DNA of 64,000 nucleotides from SZUA-36 sp963801195 (GTDB lineage: Bacteria > Pseudomonadota > Gammaproteobacteria > Xanthomonadales > SZUA-36), in the NCBI GenBank assembly GCA_963801195.1, contig CAWDDX010000003.1:1426001-1490000 (forward strand), given 5' to 3'. Of the stretch, positions 25,014 through 32,799 are shown in pieces; the stretch's first letter is position 1; every line of letters begins with the position of its first letter. The notes below the pieces were generated by a model, which did not search any database, was not told the origin of the DNA, and was given only the letters and a program-made list of their open reading frames with translations. A program made the position numbers and the translations under genes.

Positions 25014-27200
25014 CTAATGTGATGTGGAGGGCTTCGTCATTGGTAAACGGCTGCTGCTGAATACCAGCATGGAGGTAGCCAGCAGCAATACGAACAGGGA
25101 TAACGCGAGTTGCGCCGGCCAGCCCGTCGCGGTTTGCGGGTAGCCGGCAAGTTGCAGGGAGCTGCCGGCCGGCAGCAGGCTTGGAATATCGGTCTGGACC
25201 AGTGCTTCAGCGTCGCCGCGACGCGGTGTGCGGTCAACGGCGACCAGGCTCGTGTAACGTGTCAGCAGACCGTAATCAAGTGCTGCGCCGGTGATTTCCA
25301 GCCTGCTCAGTTCAGGGTCAGCGCCGAACATCAGGCCGTCCTCAAGGGCTTCGATTTTTTTGCGGGCCCACAGCTTCGCCAGGTTGTCATCGCCCGGATC
25401 ACTGCTGGCTGCATCCCAGCCATTGACATCGAGGTTCCAGTCCTGACCGTTGAGGTTTCCGAAAAGACCGATCAAGGTTGGTTCCGAGGGTAGTCGGGCG
25501 AGCATCCACAGGGGCTCGCCTGCGTAGAGGTCCGGGATTATTTCGGGGTAATACTCAGCCGATTGCCCCCATTCGACGCTGATATTGGTCAGGGCGGGCA
25601 GTTTGATACGGCCCCAAAGCGCGGACATCTGTTGCGCGACTTCTTCGGGTTTGCCGATATGGACATAGCTGCCCCGGCCTATTTCAGCCGCTTTGCGCAT
25701 GAACCATCCGTTTGGTGCATGGCCGATTGCAACCGTGAACATACGGCTGTTTCCGAGGTCACGGGCGACCTGCTGCAAGAGTTCGGTCTCGTTCCCCACG
25801 GCACCGTCAGTGATAAACACCACCTGGCGCATCAGGTGCGCCACTTCGGGCTGGCCCAGGGCCATCCTGAGCGCGGACGACATTTCCGTACCGCCATTGG
25901 CACTCAGACGGTTGATATATTTTTGCGCCCTGCGAAGGCTGTCACCCGCCACCGGCACGGAGCGCTCGAAAAGCTTCTCGGTGCCGGAGTTGAATTGCAG
26001 CAGGTTGAAATAATCGCCGGCGTCGAGCGATCCAAGCGCGTGTATCAGCGCGGCCTTCGCCTGTGTCAGCGAGGCGCCCTGCATCGAGCCGGATGTGTCG
26101 ATAACAAGGATCACCTCCCGCGCCTGGGGTGCGATCGAATCTGCCAGAGGCGGTGCCAGCATCAGCAGGGCGTAGACCGAATCGCCGTCGTTGAACGTGG
26201 TCAATGACGCGCTCGGCCGGGATTGCAGCGCGGGTGTCCAGCTCAATTCGAAATCGCGGTCACTCAGTTCATCCGGGTTGAGCAACTCTATGGTATAGCC
26301 GTTGTCCACCTGGCGGATGTCGACATCGTGGTAGCGGCTTTCAATGGCGGCAAACTCGGTGGCGCTGACAAGCGTGGCGTGGAGTTCAAGCCGGTGCCCG
26401 ACGCCGGATTCTGCCGGAACCAGGTGTGGCGCCGGCGCCGCAACATTGCCCGGGACCGGCAGCAATGGGTGGCCGGGTTCCCAGCGCGGTGTAAAGGTCA
26501 TGGGTAAACGCAGGTGATAGCTGAAATCACTGTAGCCGACGTTCTGCAGGAAACCAATACTGATTTCGATGGTTTCCCCGGGTCCGATATTGGCCAGCCG
26601 GGTTTCAAACTGGTTGCGCCGTTGCTGTTCGACGACCGTCGCGGTCTGGCCTGCGGCTTTTGCTGCCTGGTAGGTTTTTTGGGCAGTTTCCTTCTCCTGT
26701 ATTTCACCCTCCAGGAGCCGGTCACCGACCCTGATCCGCAGGCGGTCGACAGCGGCGTCGTCCGGCAGTGGGAAACGGTAAATCCCCTCGGCCCAGTCCA
26801 GCGTGTGGTTGGTGAACCGCTGGGTGATTTCAACACGCGCCACCAGGCCGGTAATATCCAGCTGAATGTCGGTTTCGACCGCGAGTTCCGTGGAAACGGC
26901 GTGTTCACTGAACATTTGCAGCCCCCAGGCAGGTTCGTCTGCAATGGCGGTTTCCGTGCGGATGACAAACAGCAACAGCAACACGCCGATGAGCGTCAAC
27001 AGGGTACGGTCCTGCCAGCTTCTGATGCGGCGGGCGCTGTCATAACAGCTGTCAGCGTGACGCCGGGTTGGCACCCGTCTTTTACTCAATCGCCTCACCA
27101 GGCCTGGGTATTGAACCAGGGCCTGTTCCTCAAGTTCATCACGGATCGAACCGCGAGTCGGCCGGTTGTTGTTGCTTCCTGTATTGCCTGGCTTGGTCAT
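25014..27200 (-). CDS. VIT/vWA sortase target protein
   Basis: About 728 residues from the ATG at 27200. After a long basic cytoplasmic N-terminus there is a hydrophobic segment (TLLTLIGVLLLLFVI). A VIT domain follows (ITQRFTNHTLDWAEGIYRFPLP, split motif), then a von Willebrand A domain with the MIDAS motif VIDTSGSMQGAS. The C-terminus has a sorting-signal-like tail: YPQTATG, a hydrophobic helix (LALSLFVLLLATSMLVF) and basic/polar residues. This matches marine proteobacterial sortase target proteins, inter-alpha-trypsin-inhibitor-like adhesins. Its neighbour is the class GN sortase. An alternative start further upstream is possible but less likely. Confidence 0.88.
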   Translation of the reverse strand: MTKPGNTGSNNNRPTRGSIRDELEEQALVQYPGLVRRLSKRRVPTRRHADSCYDSARRIRSWQDRTLLTLIGVLLLLFVIRTETAIADEPAWGLQMFSEHAVSTELAVETDIQLDITGLVARVEITQRFTNHTLDWAEGIYRFPLPDDAAVDRLRIRVGDRLLEGEIQEKETAQKTYQAAKAAGQTATVVEQQRRNQFETRLANIGPGETIEISIGFLQNVGYSDFSYHLRLPMTFTPRWEPGHPLLPVPGNVAAPAPHLVPAESGVGHRLELHATLVSATEFAAIESRYHDVDIRQVDNGYTIELLNPDELSDRDFELSWTPALQSRPSASLTTFNDGDSVYALLMLAPPLADSIAPQAREVILVIDTSGSMQGASLTQAKAALIHALGSLDAGDYFNLLQFNSGTEKLFERSVPVAGDSLRRAQKYINRLSANGGTEMSSALRMALGQPEVAHLMRQVVFITDGAVGNETELLQQVARDLGNSRMFTVAIGHAPNGWFMRKAAEIGRGSYVHIGKPEEVAQQMSALWGRIKLPALTNISVEWGQSAEYYPEIIPDLYAGEPLWMLARLPSEPTLIGLFGNLNGQDWNLDVNGWDAASSDPGDDNLAKLWARKKIEALEDGLMFGADPELSRLEITGAALDYGLLTRYTSLVAVDRTPRRGDAEALVQTDIPSLLPAGSSLQLAGYPQTATGWPAQLALSLFVLLLATSMLVFSSSRLPMTKPSTSH

Positions 27201-27378
27201 GTTCTGGATCCCATGGCTTGGTTTGCGTGTTATTAAACACCCCCAACATGCAATAGCAGTGGCCAAAAGCGGAAGCAAGCGGGCCTGAATGAGGCAAAAA
27301 TATGGCGCTGAAGCCACGGTGGATGCACGACCGCCCTGAGAGGCCTTAAACTAGGGTCCTCATATAACGGGGATTGAT

Positions 27379-28077
27379 ATGCCAAGACGTATTGCGATTG
27401 TCGAAGACGAGATTGCCATTCGTCGAAATTTTGAAGACGCCCTGCGCCGCCAGGGATACCAGGTGAACGGATACGGTGACCGCAAGAGCGCCCTCGACGC
27501 GTTCCAACGGCGTTTGCCCGACCTCGTCATCATCGATGTCGGCCTCGGTGATGACGTCGAGGGCGGCTTCGAACTGTGCAGGGAACTGCGCTCCATGTCG
27601 CGGGTGTTGCCCATCATGTTTTTGACCGCCAGGGATTCGGATCCGGACGTGATATCCGGCCTCAGGCTGGGTGCCGATGACTACCTGACCAAGGACATCA
27701 GCCTGCCTCACCTGATGGCCAGGATCATCGTCCTGTTCCGGCGAGTTGAAATGTTGTCCGGTGAGCAAAATGCAAATAATTGGCTGGAACGGGATGACTT
27801 GCGTTTATCGATCGAGCGTATGGAGGTCAGGTGGGCCGGAAAGGCCGTACCCTTGACCGTCACCGAATTATGGATCGTCCACTCGCTCGCCCGCCACCCG
27901 GGAAGCGTCCGATCGCGTCAACAATTGATGGACGATGCCAATATACTGGTCGATGACCAGACCATCACCAGTCATGTAAAACGCATACGGCGAAAATTCA
28001 AGGAATGTGACAAGTCTTTTGACAAGCTGGATACCGTGTATGGCGCAGGCTACCGCTGGAACAGTTCAGTCCATTAG
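27379..28077 (+). CDS. dedicated sortase system response regulator
   Basis: 232 residues, OmpR/PhoB type: receiver domain (acidic IVEDEIAIR, phospho-acceptor Asp in VIIDVGLGDD, Thr in FLTARDS, Lys in DDYLTKD) and a C-terminal winged helix (SRQQLMDDANILVDDQTITSHVKRIRRKF region). It is divergent from the sortase target operon across 178 bp and precedes its kinase. It therefore probably controls the sortase genes. GGGG lies 7 bp before the start. Confidence 0.9.
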   Translation: MPRRIAIVEDEIAIRRNFEDALRRQGYQVNGYGDRKSALDAFQRRLPDLVIIDVGLGDDVEGGFELCRELRSMSRVLPIMFLTARDSDPDVISGLRLGADDYLTKDISLPHLMARIIVLFRRVEMLSGEQNANNWLERDDLRLSIERMEVRWAGKAVPLTVTELWIVHSLARHPGSVRSRQQLMDDANILVDDQTITSHVKRIRRKFKECDKSFDKLDTVYGAGYRWNSSVH

Positions 28078-28124
28078 AAGCCGGCCAGTCAGGGGCGTTT
28101 TCAATTGGCCAGGCAGCGCAGTCG

Positions 28125-28215
28125 CACCTGCAAAAGCGCCAGGCAAGGCGTGAGGAGAGAGGTTTGGTTATTCCAAATGAACGACGAACAACGCGGCATG
28201 GCGCTTTTGCAGGTG
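28125..28215. repeat. perfect 17-bp inverted repeat between regulator and kinase
   Basis: CACCTGCAAAAGCGCCA (28125-28141) recurs inverted as TGGCGCTTTTGCAGGTG (28199-28215), 57 bp apart. The 277-bp spacer has no coding signal. The stem could form in the transcript or DNA; it is too widely spaced for a simple terminator. It may modulate kinase expression or be a small repeat element. Confidence 0.75.
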
Positions 28216-28354
28216 TTCCCGCCGGACCGGTTTTCCCGTCCAGTGGCGCTATCATTCGCTTATGTAATTTGGCTGCACGGCACTCACACTGCCTTGCTGA
28301 CCAAGAAACAGGTTCCGGCAGCACAGCCTGGCTGATTGAGAACGCCCCCCTGGT

Positions 28355-30385
28355 ATGCGATTAAGAAACCAGCTGCTGGCGCTGTCCCTGCTGACCCTGT
28401 TGTTACCGTGGTCGGGTTGGAAACTGGTCCAGGAACTGGAAAACTTTCTGCGCCAGGCCGAGGAAAATTCCCTGTTGGAATCCGCGCACACTTTAACGCG
28501 TGTCTTACCAGAGGAATACCAGGCGGAGCTCAAACTTGCCAGGGGACAGGCGCTGCCATTGCGTCAATTGCAGATGGAGCCCATCGCGGACGGTTACCTC
28601 ACGGATTGGCCGGAGGCCGACCAGAACCTGTCGTTTGAATCACCTGGCGGTCTGTTGAAAATGGATTTGATGGCCGGCCGTTACGGCAGTCATTTTTACC
28701 TGGCCGTCAAGGTCACCGATCCCGGAGATATCAGCGCGACCACGTTCAATACCGGCACCAGTGACCCCGGTCAGCGGGCCGGTGTGATGCTCTATGTGCA
28801 AAGTAAACGGGGCCAGTTCAGTTACATGGTCGCGAGCGAGGCGCCCGGGCCATTTGCGGTTAACAGCCAGGGTGGCAACGGCACGCGTCTGAACGCGGCC
28901 TGGATGGACGATGCTGATGGCTACTCGGTCGAGCTGAGCCTGCCGGGTGATGTTGAACGCATCAGTATAGGAGCCGTGGCGCCGGCATTTACCATGCAGG
29001 GTACCTCCTACGAACGATACGCCGGCACGCTGGATGGCAGGCAACAAGGGCAGTGGCTGGAACTGGTGAGCCGCAGCGATGGTGTCTCGAGATGGCTGGC
29101 AAAGACCGCACCCGAAAATACCCGTGCCTGGCTGGTACAGGGTGAAGGCTGGGTGGTGGCGGATTCCGGGCCCCGTGATACCGCCGGCAGCAGTGAGCTG
29201 ACCTGGGCGGAACGTATGCTTTACCAGGCGGTTGCCGATTCGGATATGCCACTTCGTGAAGAGCCGCCAGCCTGGCCGGTGCGCATTGAGACCCCATTGG
29301 TCGAAGCGGCAATAAACGGCAGGGCCGGCAGTTTCTGGAACCGCGATGCCGACAGCGCCGCCGTCTACAACCTTGCTGCAGTACCGGTGTTCGGTACAGA
29401 CAAAACAACTACGGAGATTACTGGTGGGACAATTGGAGCCGTGGTTCTGGAAGCCAGGTCCGATGGCCTGTTATTGATGACCAACCGGGCCCTCGGCCGC
29501 TTTTCAATGATCGCCCTGTTGTTGGTCGTGGTACTGGCCGCGGGGCTGTGGCTGTTCGCATCCACGCTATCGAGGCGGGTGCAAAAACTCAGCGGGGCTG
29601 TCAGTCGCGCCATGGACGACGGCGGCCGGGTTTCGGCTCTGCCGCTGACAAGCTCGGCGGATGAGCTGGGTGACCTGGCACGCAATACCGAGAAACTGCT
29701 GAAAGCGGTCGCTGAGTACAATGGTTACCTGCAAAAGCTTGCCGGCCGTTTGTCCCACGAACTCAAAACGCCGATCGCGATCACCCGCTCCTCGCTGGAA
29801 AACCTTGCGAGTTGTGAGCTCGAACCTGAAGCACGACAATACCTTTCCAGGGCACGGGAAGGCCTGGACCGGCAAACGGCCATCGTCGCCGCGATGAGCG
29901 AGGCCCAGCGTCTGGAAGGTGCGGTGAAAACTGCAGACTGGGCGGTCATCGATCTCGCTGATATGCTCAGAAACAGTGTTGACGCATATTGTTCGGTCAA
30001 CCCGCTGCGCACGATAAACCTCAACCTGCCAGCCCAAAAATGCGAGCTGCATTGCGCCCCGGACCTGATCTCCCAGGCGCTGGACAAGCTTGTCGACAAC
30101 GCAATAAGCCTCAGCGCAGAGGATTGCGCTATCGATATTTCACTCAGACGCGAAGAAAAGGCCTGGCTGATGTGTGTGGCCAACGGCGGTAGCCGGTTGC
30201 CCGATGTTTTGCATGAGCGCCTGTTCGACTCGCTGGTATCCCTGCGGGACACGCGGCGAGGCCAACACCTGGGTCTTGGCCTCCACATCGTCCGGCTGGT
30301 CGCCGAGGCGCATGGCGGAAAGGTCAGCGCCCGTAATCTGCCCGATGATCAGGGTGTCGAGTTCACCATTCGACTGCCCGATTGA
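28355..30385 (+). CDS. dedicated sortase system sensor histidine kinase
   Basis: A 676-residue membrane kinase. TM1 is at about 6-24 (LLALSLLTLLLPW). A very large periplasmic domain (about 25-380) follows, then TM2 (about 384-405), a HAMP-like linker, the HisKA box LSHELKTPIAITRS (His about 466), and an ATPase with N-box LDKLVDNAIS and G-box LGLGLHIVRLV. The long sensor domain with this neighbourhood is typical of the kinase of proteobacterial dedicated sortase systems. It pairs with the regulator upstream. The signal may be surface assembly state (inference). Confidence 0.9.
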   Translation: MRLRNQLLALSLLTLLLPWSGWKLVQELENFLRQAEENSLLESAHTLTRVLPEEYQAELKLARGQALPLRQLQMEPIADGYLTDWPEADQNLSFESPGGLLKMDLMAGRYGSHFYLAVKVTDPGDISATTFNTGTSDPGQRAGVMLYVQSKRGQFSYMVASEAPGPFAVNSQGGNGTRLNAAWMDDADGYSVELSLPGDVERISIGAVAPAFTMQGTSYERYAGTLDGRQQGQWLELVSRSDGVSRWLAKTAPENTRAWLVQGEGWVVADSGPRDTAGSSELTWAERMLYQAVADSDMPLREEPPAWPVRIETPLVEAAINGRAGSFWNRDADSAAVYNLAAVPVFGTDKTTTEITGGTIGAVVLEARSDGLLLMTNRALGRFSMIALLLVVVLAAGLWLFASTLSRRVQKLSGAVSRAMDDGGRVSALPLTSSADELGDLARNTEKLLKAVAEYNGYLQKLAGRLSHELKTPIAITRSSLENLASCELEPEARQYLSRAREGLDRQTAIVAAMSEAQRLEGAVKTADWAVIDLADMLRNSVDAYCSVNPLRTINLNLPAQKCELHCAPDLISQALDKLVDNAISLSAEDCAIDISLRREEKAWLMCVANGGSRLPDVLHERLFDSLVSLRDTRRGQHLGLGLHIVRLVAEAHGGKVSARNLPDDQGVEFTIRLPD

Positions 30386-30386
30386 C

Positions 30387-30743
30387 TCAGGGGTTTTTCT
30401 CTTCGCTGACAACAGTCCAGTAGTTTCTGATGAGCGGCATGAAGTCCGATACCGAGCAGCCCAGGTGTTTTTTACCGCCGGCCTCGATATCGTGCTGCTT
30501 GAGCTTTTCGTCGGTTGAGCCCTTGCGCATTTCCGTCAGCTTCAACGTCACTTTGTAACCATTGTCCATGTCAGAATTTTGCAGGAACTGCAATTGTCCC
30601 TGGCCCTCAAAACCGCATTGACCACCTTCGATGATGGCATTCATAAAATCACCGTCATTGGCCGTCACCGCATTTACCTGTAAGGGCAAGCACAGGAAAA
30701 GTGTCGTGAAGAGCAATCCTGTAAAGCGAAAATAACACTTCAT
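30387..30743 (-). CDS. small periplasmic hypothetical protein
   Basis: 118 residues with a clear signal peptide (hydrophobic LLFTTLFLCLPL, cleavage near VNA). The mature part is about 93 residues, with two cysteines (GGQCGFEG and LGCSVSD) that may form a disulfide. AGGAGG lies 10 bp upstream of the start. It is convergent with the sensor kinase gene, with a 1-bp gap. I do not recognise the family. Confidence 0.75.
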   Translation of the reverse strand: MKCYFRFTGLLFTTLFLCLPLQVNAVTANDGDFMNAIIEGGQCGFEGQGQLQFLQNSDMDNGYKVTLKLTEMRKGSTDEKLKQHDIEAGGKKHLGCSVSDFMPLIRNYWTVVSEEKNP

Positions 30744-30971
30744 TTCCTTATCCTCCTATGAAATGTCTGGTTGCAGAATCAGTTTATCAGTGTTGATCAC
30801 GTTTGCCACGTGTACATGCGAATATTTTCGCCGCTTTTCCGCGGCCCTGCGCAAAGCGCATGGGGTGATTTGCCGGGCTATGTGTTGCATTGTCGTTAAC
30901 TGGCTGATTCCTGTGACTGATTCTTGTTAGAATCGCCCTTCTCTCACTCATCTGAACTGGGATACGCCAGG

Positions 30972-32444
30972 GTGAACAAAGAACAATTTGAGCAATTGCG
31001 TGCTGAAGGTTACAACCGGATCCCGGTTTTCCGTTCCGTGCTGGCCGATCTTGACACACCCTTGTCGGTCTACCTGAAGCTGGCGGAAGGCACGGATTCC
31101 TACCTGTTGGAATCGGTCGAGGGTGGAGAAACCTGGGGCCGTTATTCGATTATCGGCCTGCCTTGCCGGCGGCGCTATACGGTCCGCGGGCACCGGTTCA
31201 TCGTCACCGACCACGGCCGCAAGGTCAGCGAGGAGAACGTCGCTGATCCACTTGCCCGTATTTCGATGTTGCAGGCCGAATTCAACGTGCCGCGCCTGGA
31301 TGAACTGCCCTTGTTCAGTGGTGGCCTGGTCGGCTACTTTGGATATGAAACGGTGCAATTGATCGAGCCCAAGCTCAGTTGTCGCGAAAAAAGGGATGAC
31401 TTAGGGACTGCCGACATAGAATTGCTCTTGTCGGAGGAAGTGGCGGTTCTGGATAACCTGGAAGGCCGTTTGTGGCTGATCGTGCACGCCGATCCAAGCA
31501 GTCCCGACGCATTTGCAAAGGCGCAACGGCGGCTGGATGAACTTGAACACCAATTGCGCACGGCCGGCAAAGCCTATGGTCTAAGGGTGTCGGGCGAGGC
31601 TGTGAAGGAAGCGGATTTTAGCTACGGATTCAATCACGGGGACTTCGTCGCCGCGGTCGAGAAGAGCAGGGAGTATATCCTGGCCGGTGACATCTTCCAG
31701 GTCGTTCTGTCGCAGCGTATGAGCGTGCCTTTCAATGCCAGGCCGCTGGATGTATACCGTTCATTACGGGCACTGAACCCTTCACCCTATATGTACTTTA
31801 TCGATCTTGGCGAAACCCAGATCGTCGGTTCGTCGCCGGAAGTGCTCGTGCGGGTGCAAAACCGCCGGGTTACGTTACGACCGATTGCCGGTACACGTAA
31901 GCGTGGCAAGACCGCGGCAGAGGATCACGCGTTGGCGGAAGAGTTATTGAAGGACCCCAAGGAATGTGCTGAACACCTGATGCTGATCGACCTTGGCCGT
32001 AACGATGTGGGCCGGGTGGCAAAAACCGGCAGTGTGGAAATGACCGACCAGATGATCATAGAACGCTATTCCCACGTCATGCATATCGTTTCCGAGGTAC
32101 AGGGCGACCTGGCGGACGGTCTATGCGCGATGGACGCCATCCGCGCCGCGTTTCCGGCCGGAACCCTGTCGGGGGCACCGAAATTCCGCGCGATGGAAAT
32201 CATCAATGAGTTCGAACCGGTCAAACGCAATATTTATGCGGGTGCCGTGGGCTATATCAGCTGGCACGATGATACCGATCTCGCCATTGCCATCCGTACC
32301 GCGGTCATTCATGACGGCAAGCTGCACGTACAGGCAGGCGCCGGGATCGTTGTTGATTCCGACGCCGAAAAGGAATGGCAGGAAACCCGCGACAAGGGCC
32401 GCGCCCTGATCACGGCGGTTGATCGTGCATCACGCGGGCTTTAG
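30972..32444 (+). CDS. trpE: anthranilate synthase component I
   Basis: TrpE turns chorismate into anthranilate with ammonia from TrpG. 490 residues from the GTG at 30972. It has the tryptophan-feedback region LLESVEGGETWGRYS near the N-terminus and the chorismate-binding core: FQVVLSQRMSVPF, SSPEVLVRV, PIAGTRKRG, LIDLGRNDVGRV, FPAGTLSGAPK and QAGAGIVVDSD. Its partner trpG is about 6.8 kb away. The TAG stop codon coincides with the TTAG target duplication of the MITE that follows. Confidence 0.96.
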   Translation: MNKEQFEQLRAEGYNRIPVFRSVLADLDTPLSVYLKLAEGTDSYLLESVEGGETWGRYSIIGLPCRRRYTVRGHRFIVTDHGRKVSEENVADPLARISMLQAEFNVPRLDELPLFSGGLVGYFGYETVQLIEPKLSCREKRDDLGTADIELLLSEEVAVLDNLEGRLWLIVHADPSSPDAFAKAQRRLDELEHQLRTAGKAYGLRVSGEAVKEADFSYGFNHGDFVAAVEKSREYILAGDIFQVVLSQRMSVPFNARPLDVYRSLRALNPSPYMYFIDLGETQIVGSSPEVLVRVQNRRVTLRPIAGTRKRGKTAAEDHALAEELLKDPKECAEHLMLIDLGRNDVGRVAKTGSVEMTDQMIIERYSHVMHIVSEVQGDLADGLCAMDAIRAAFPAGTLSGAPKFRAMEIINEFEPVKRNIYAGAVGYISWHDDTDLAIAIRTAVIHDGKLHVQAGAGIVVDSDAEKEWQETRDKGRALITAVDRASRGL

Positions 32445-32685
32445 CCCGAATATTTCACCAAGGCGGACGATTAAGCGGAGTATTACCTTTTATTTCATGG
32501 TGTTATGGGTGTTTTTGGTCTTTTTCCAAAGTTACAGTTTGTCCTATCCGGTTTTGCAACGCATCTGACTTCACATTTTGGCCGATCCTTCTCAAACCTT
32601 AGCGGGGCTATGGTTTTTCGAACGATCGATCAAACTGTTTCGCCAGCTACGCTGCAAACTCCGGATCCTTGGTGAATTATCCGGG
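32445..32685. mobile_element. 241-bp MITE, family A, copy 2
   Basis: Same length and ends as the copy at 9106-9346: CCCGAATATTTCACCAAGG left, CCTTGGTGAATTATCCGGG right. The flanking direct repeat is TTAG at 32441-32444 and 32686-32689, so the left TTAG includes the trpE stop codon. The copies differ mainly in the first 90 bp, showing they are not a very recent pair. It sits between trpE and its terminator. Confidence 0.88.
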
Positions 32686-32718
32686 TTAGCCCGACTGACC
32701 CCCAATTTTAATCCAGAC

Positions 32719-32754
32719 AAAAGAAAGCCCGGTTTCGACCGGGCTTTCTTTTTC
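32719..32754 (+). terminator. Rho-independent terminator after trpE
   Basis: A perfect 14-bp stem (AAAGAAAGCCCGGT / ACCGGGCTTTCTTT) with a TTCG loop, followed by T residues. The A/T-rich flanks make it usable for both trpE (+) and the convergent gene at 32800-35646 (-). The MITE now lies between it and trpE. Confidence 0.92.
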
Positions 32755-32799
32755 AGTGCTTTGTCAGCACGCTTGGGACTTCATGATTGAGTGGAATAA

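Noticed and set aside
25563..26207. Plus-strand open frame inside the sortase target gene
   Set aside because: Composition and lack of motifs mark it as a shadow of the vWA-domain gene.
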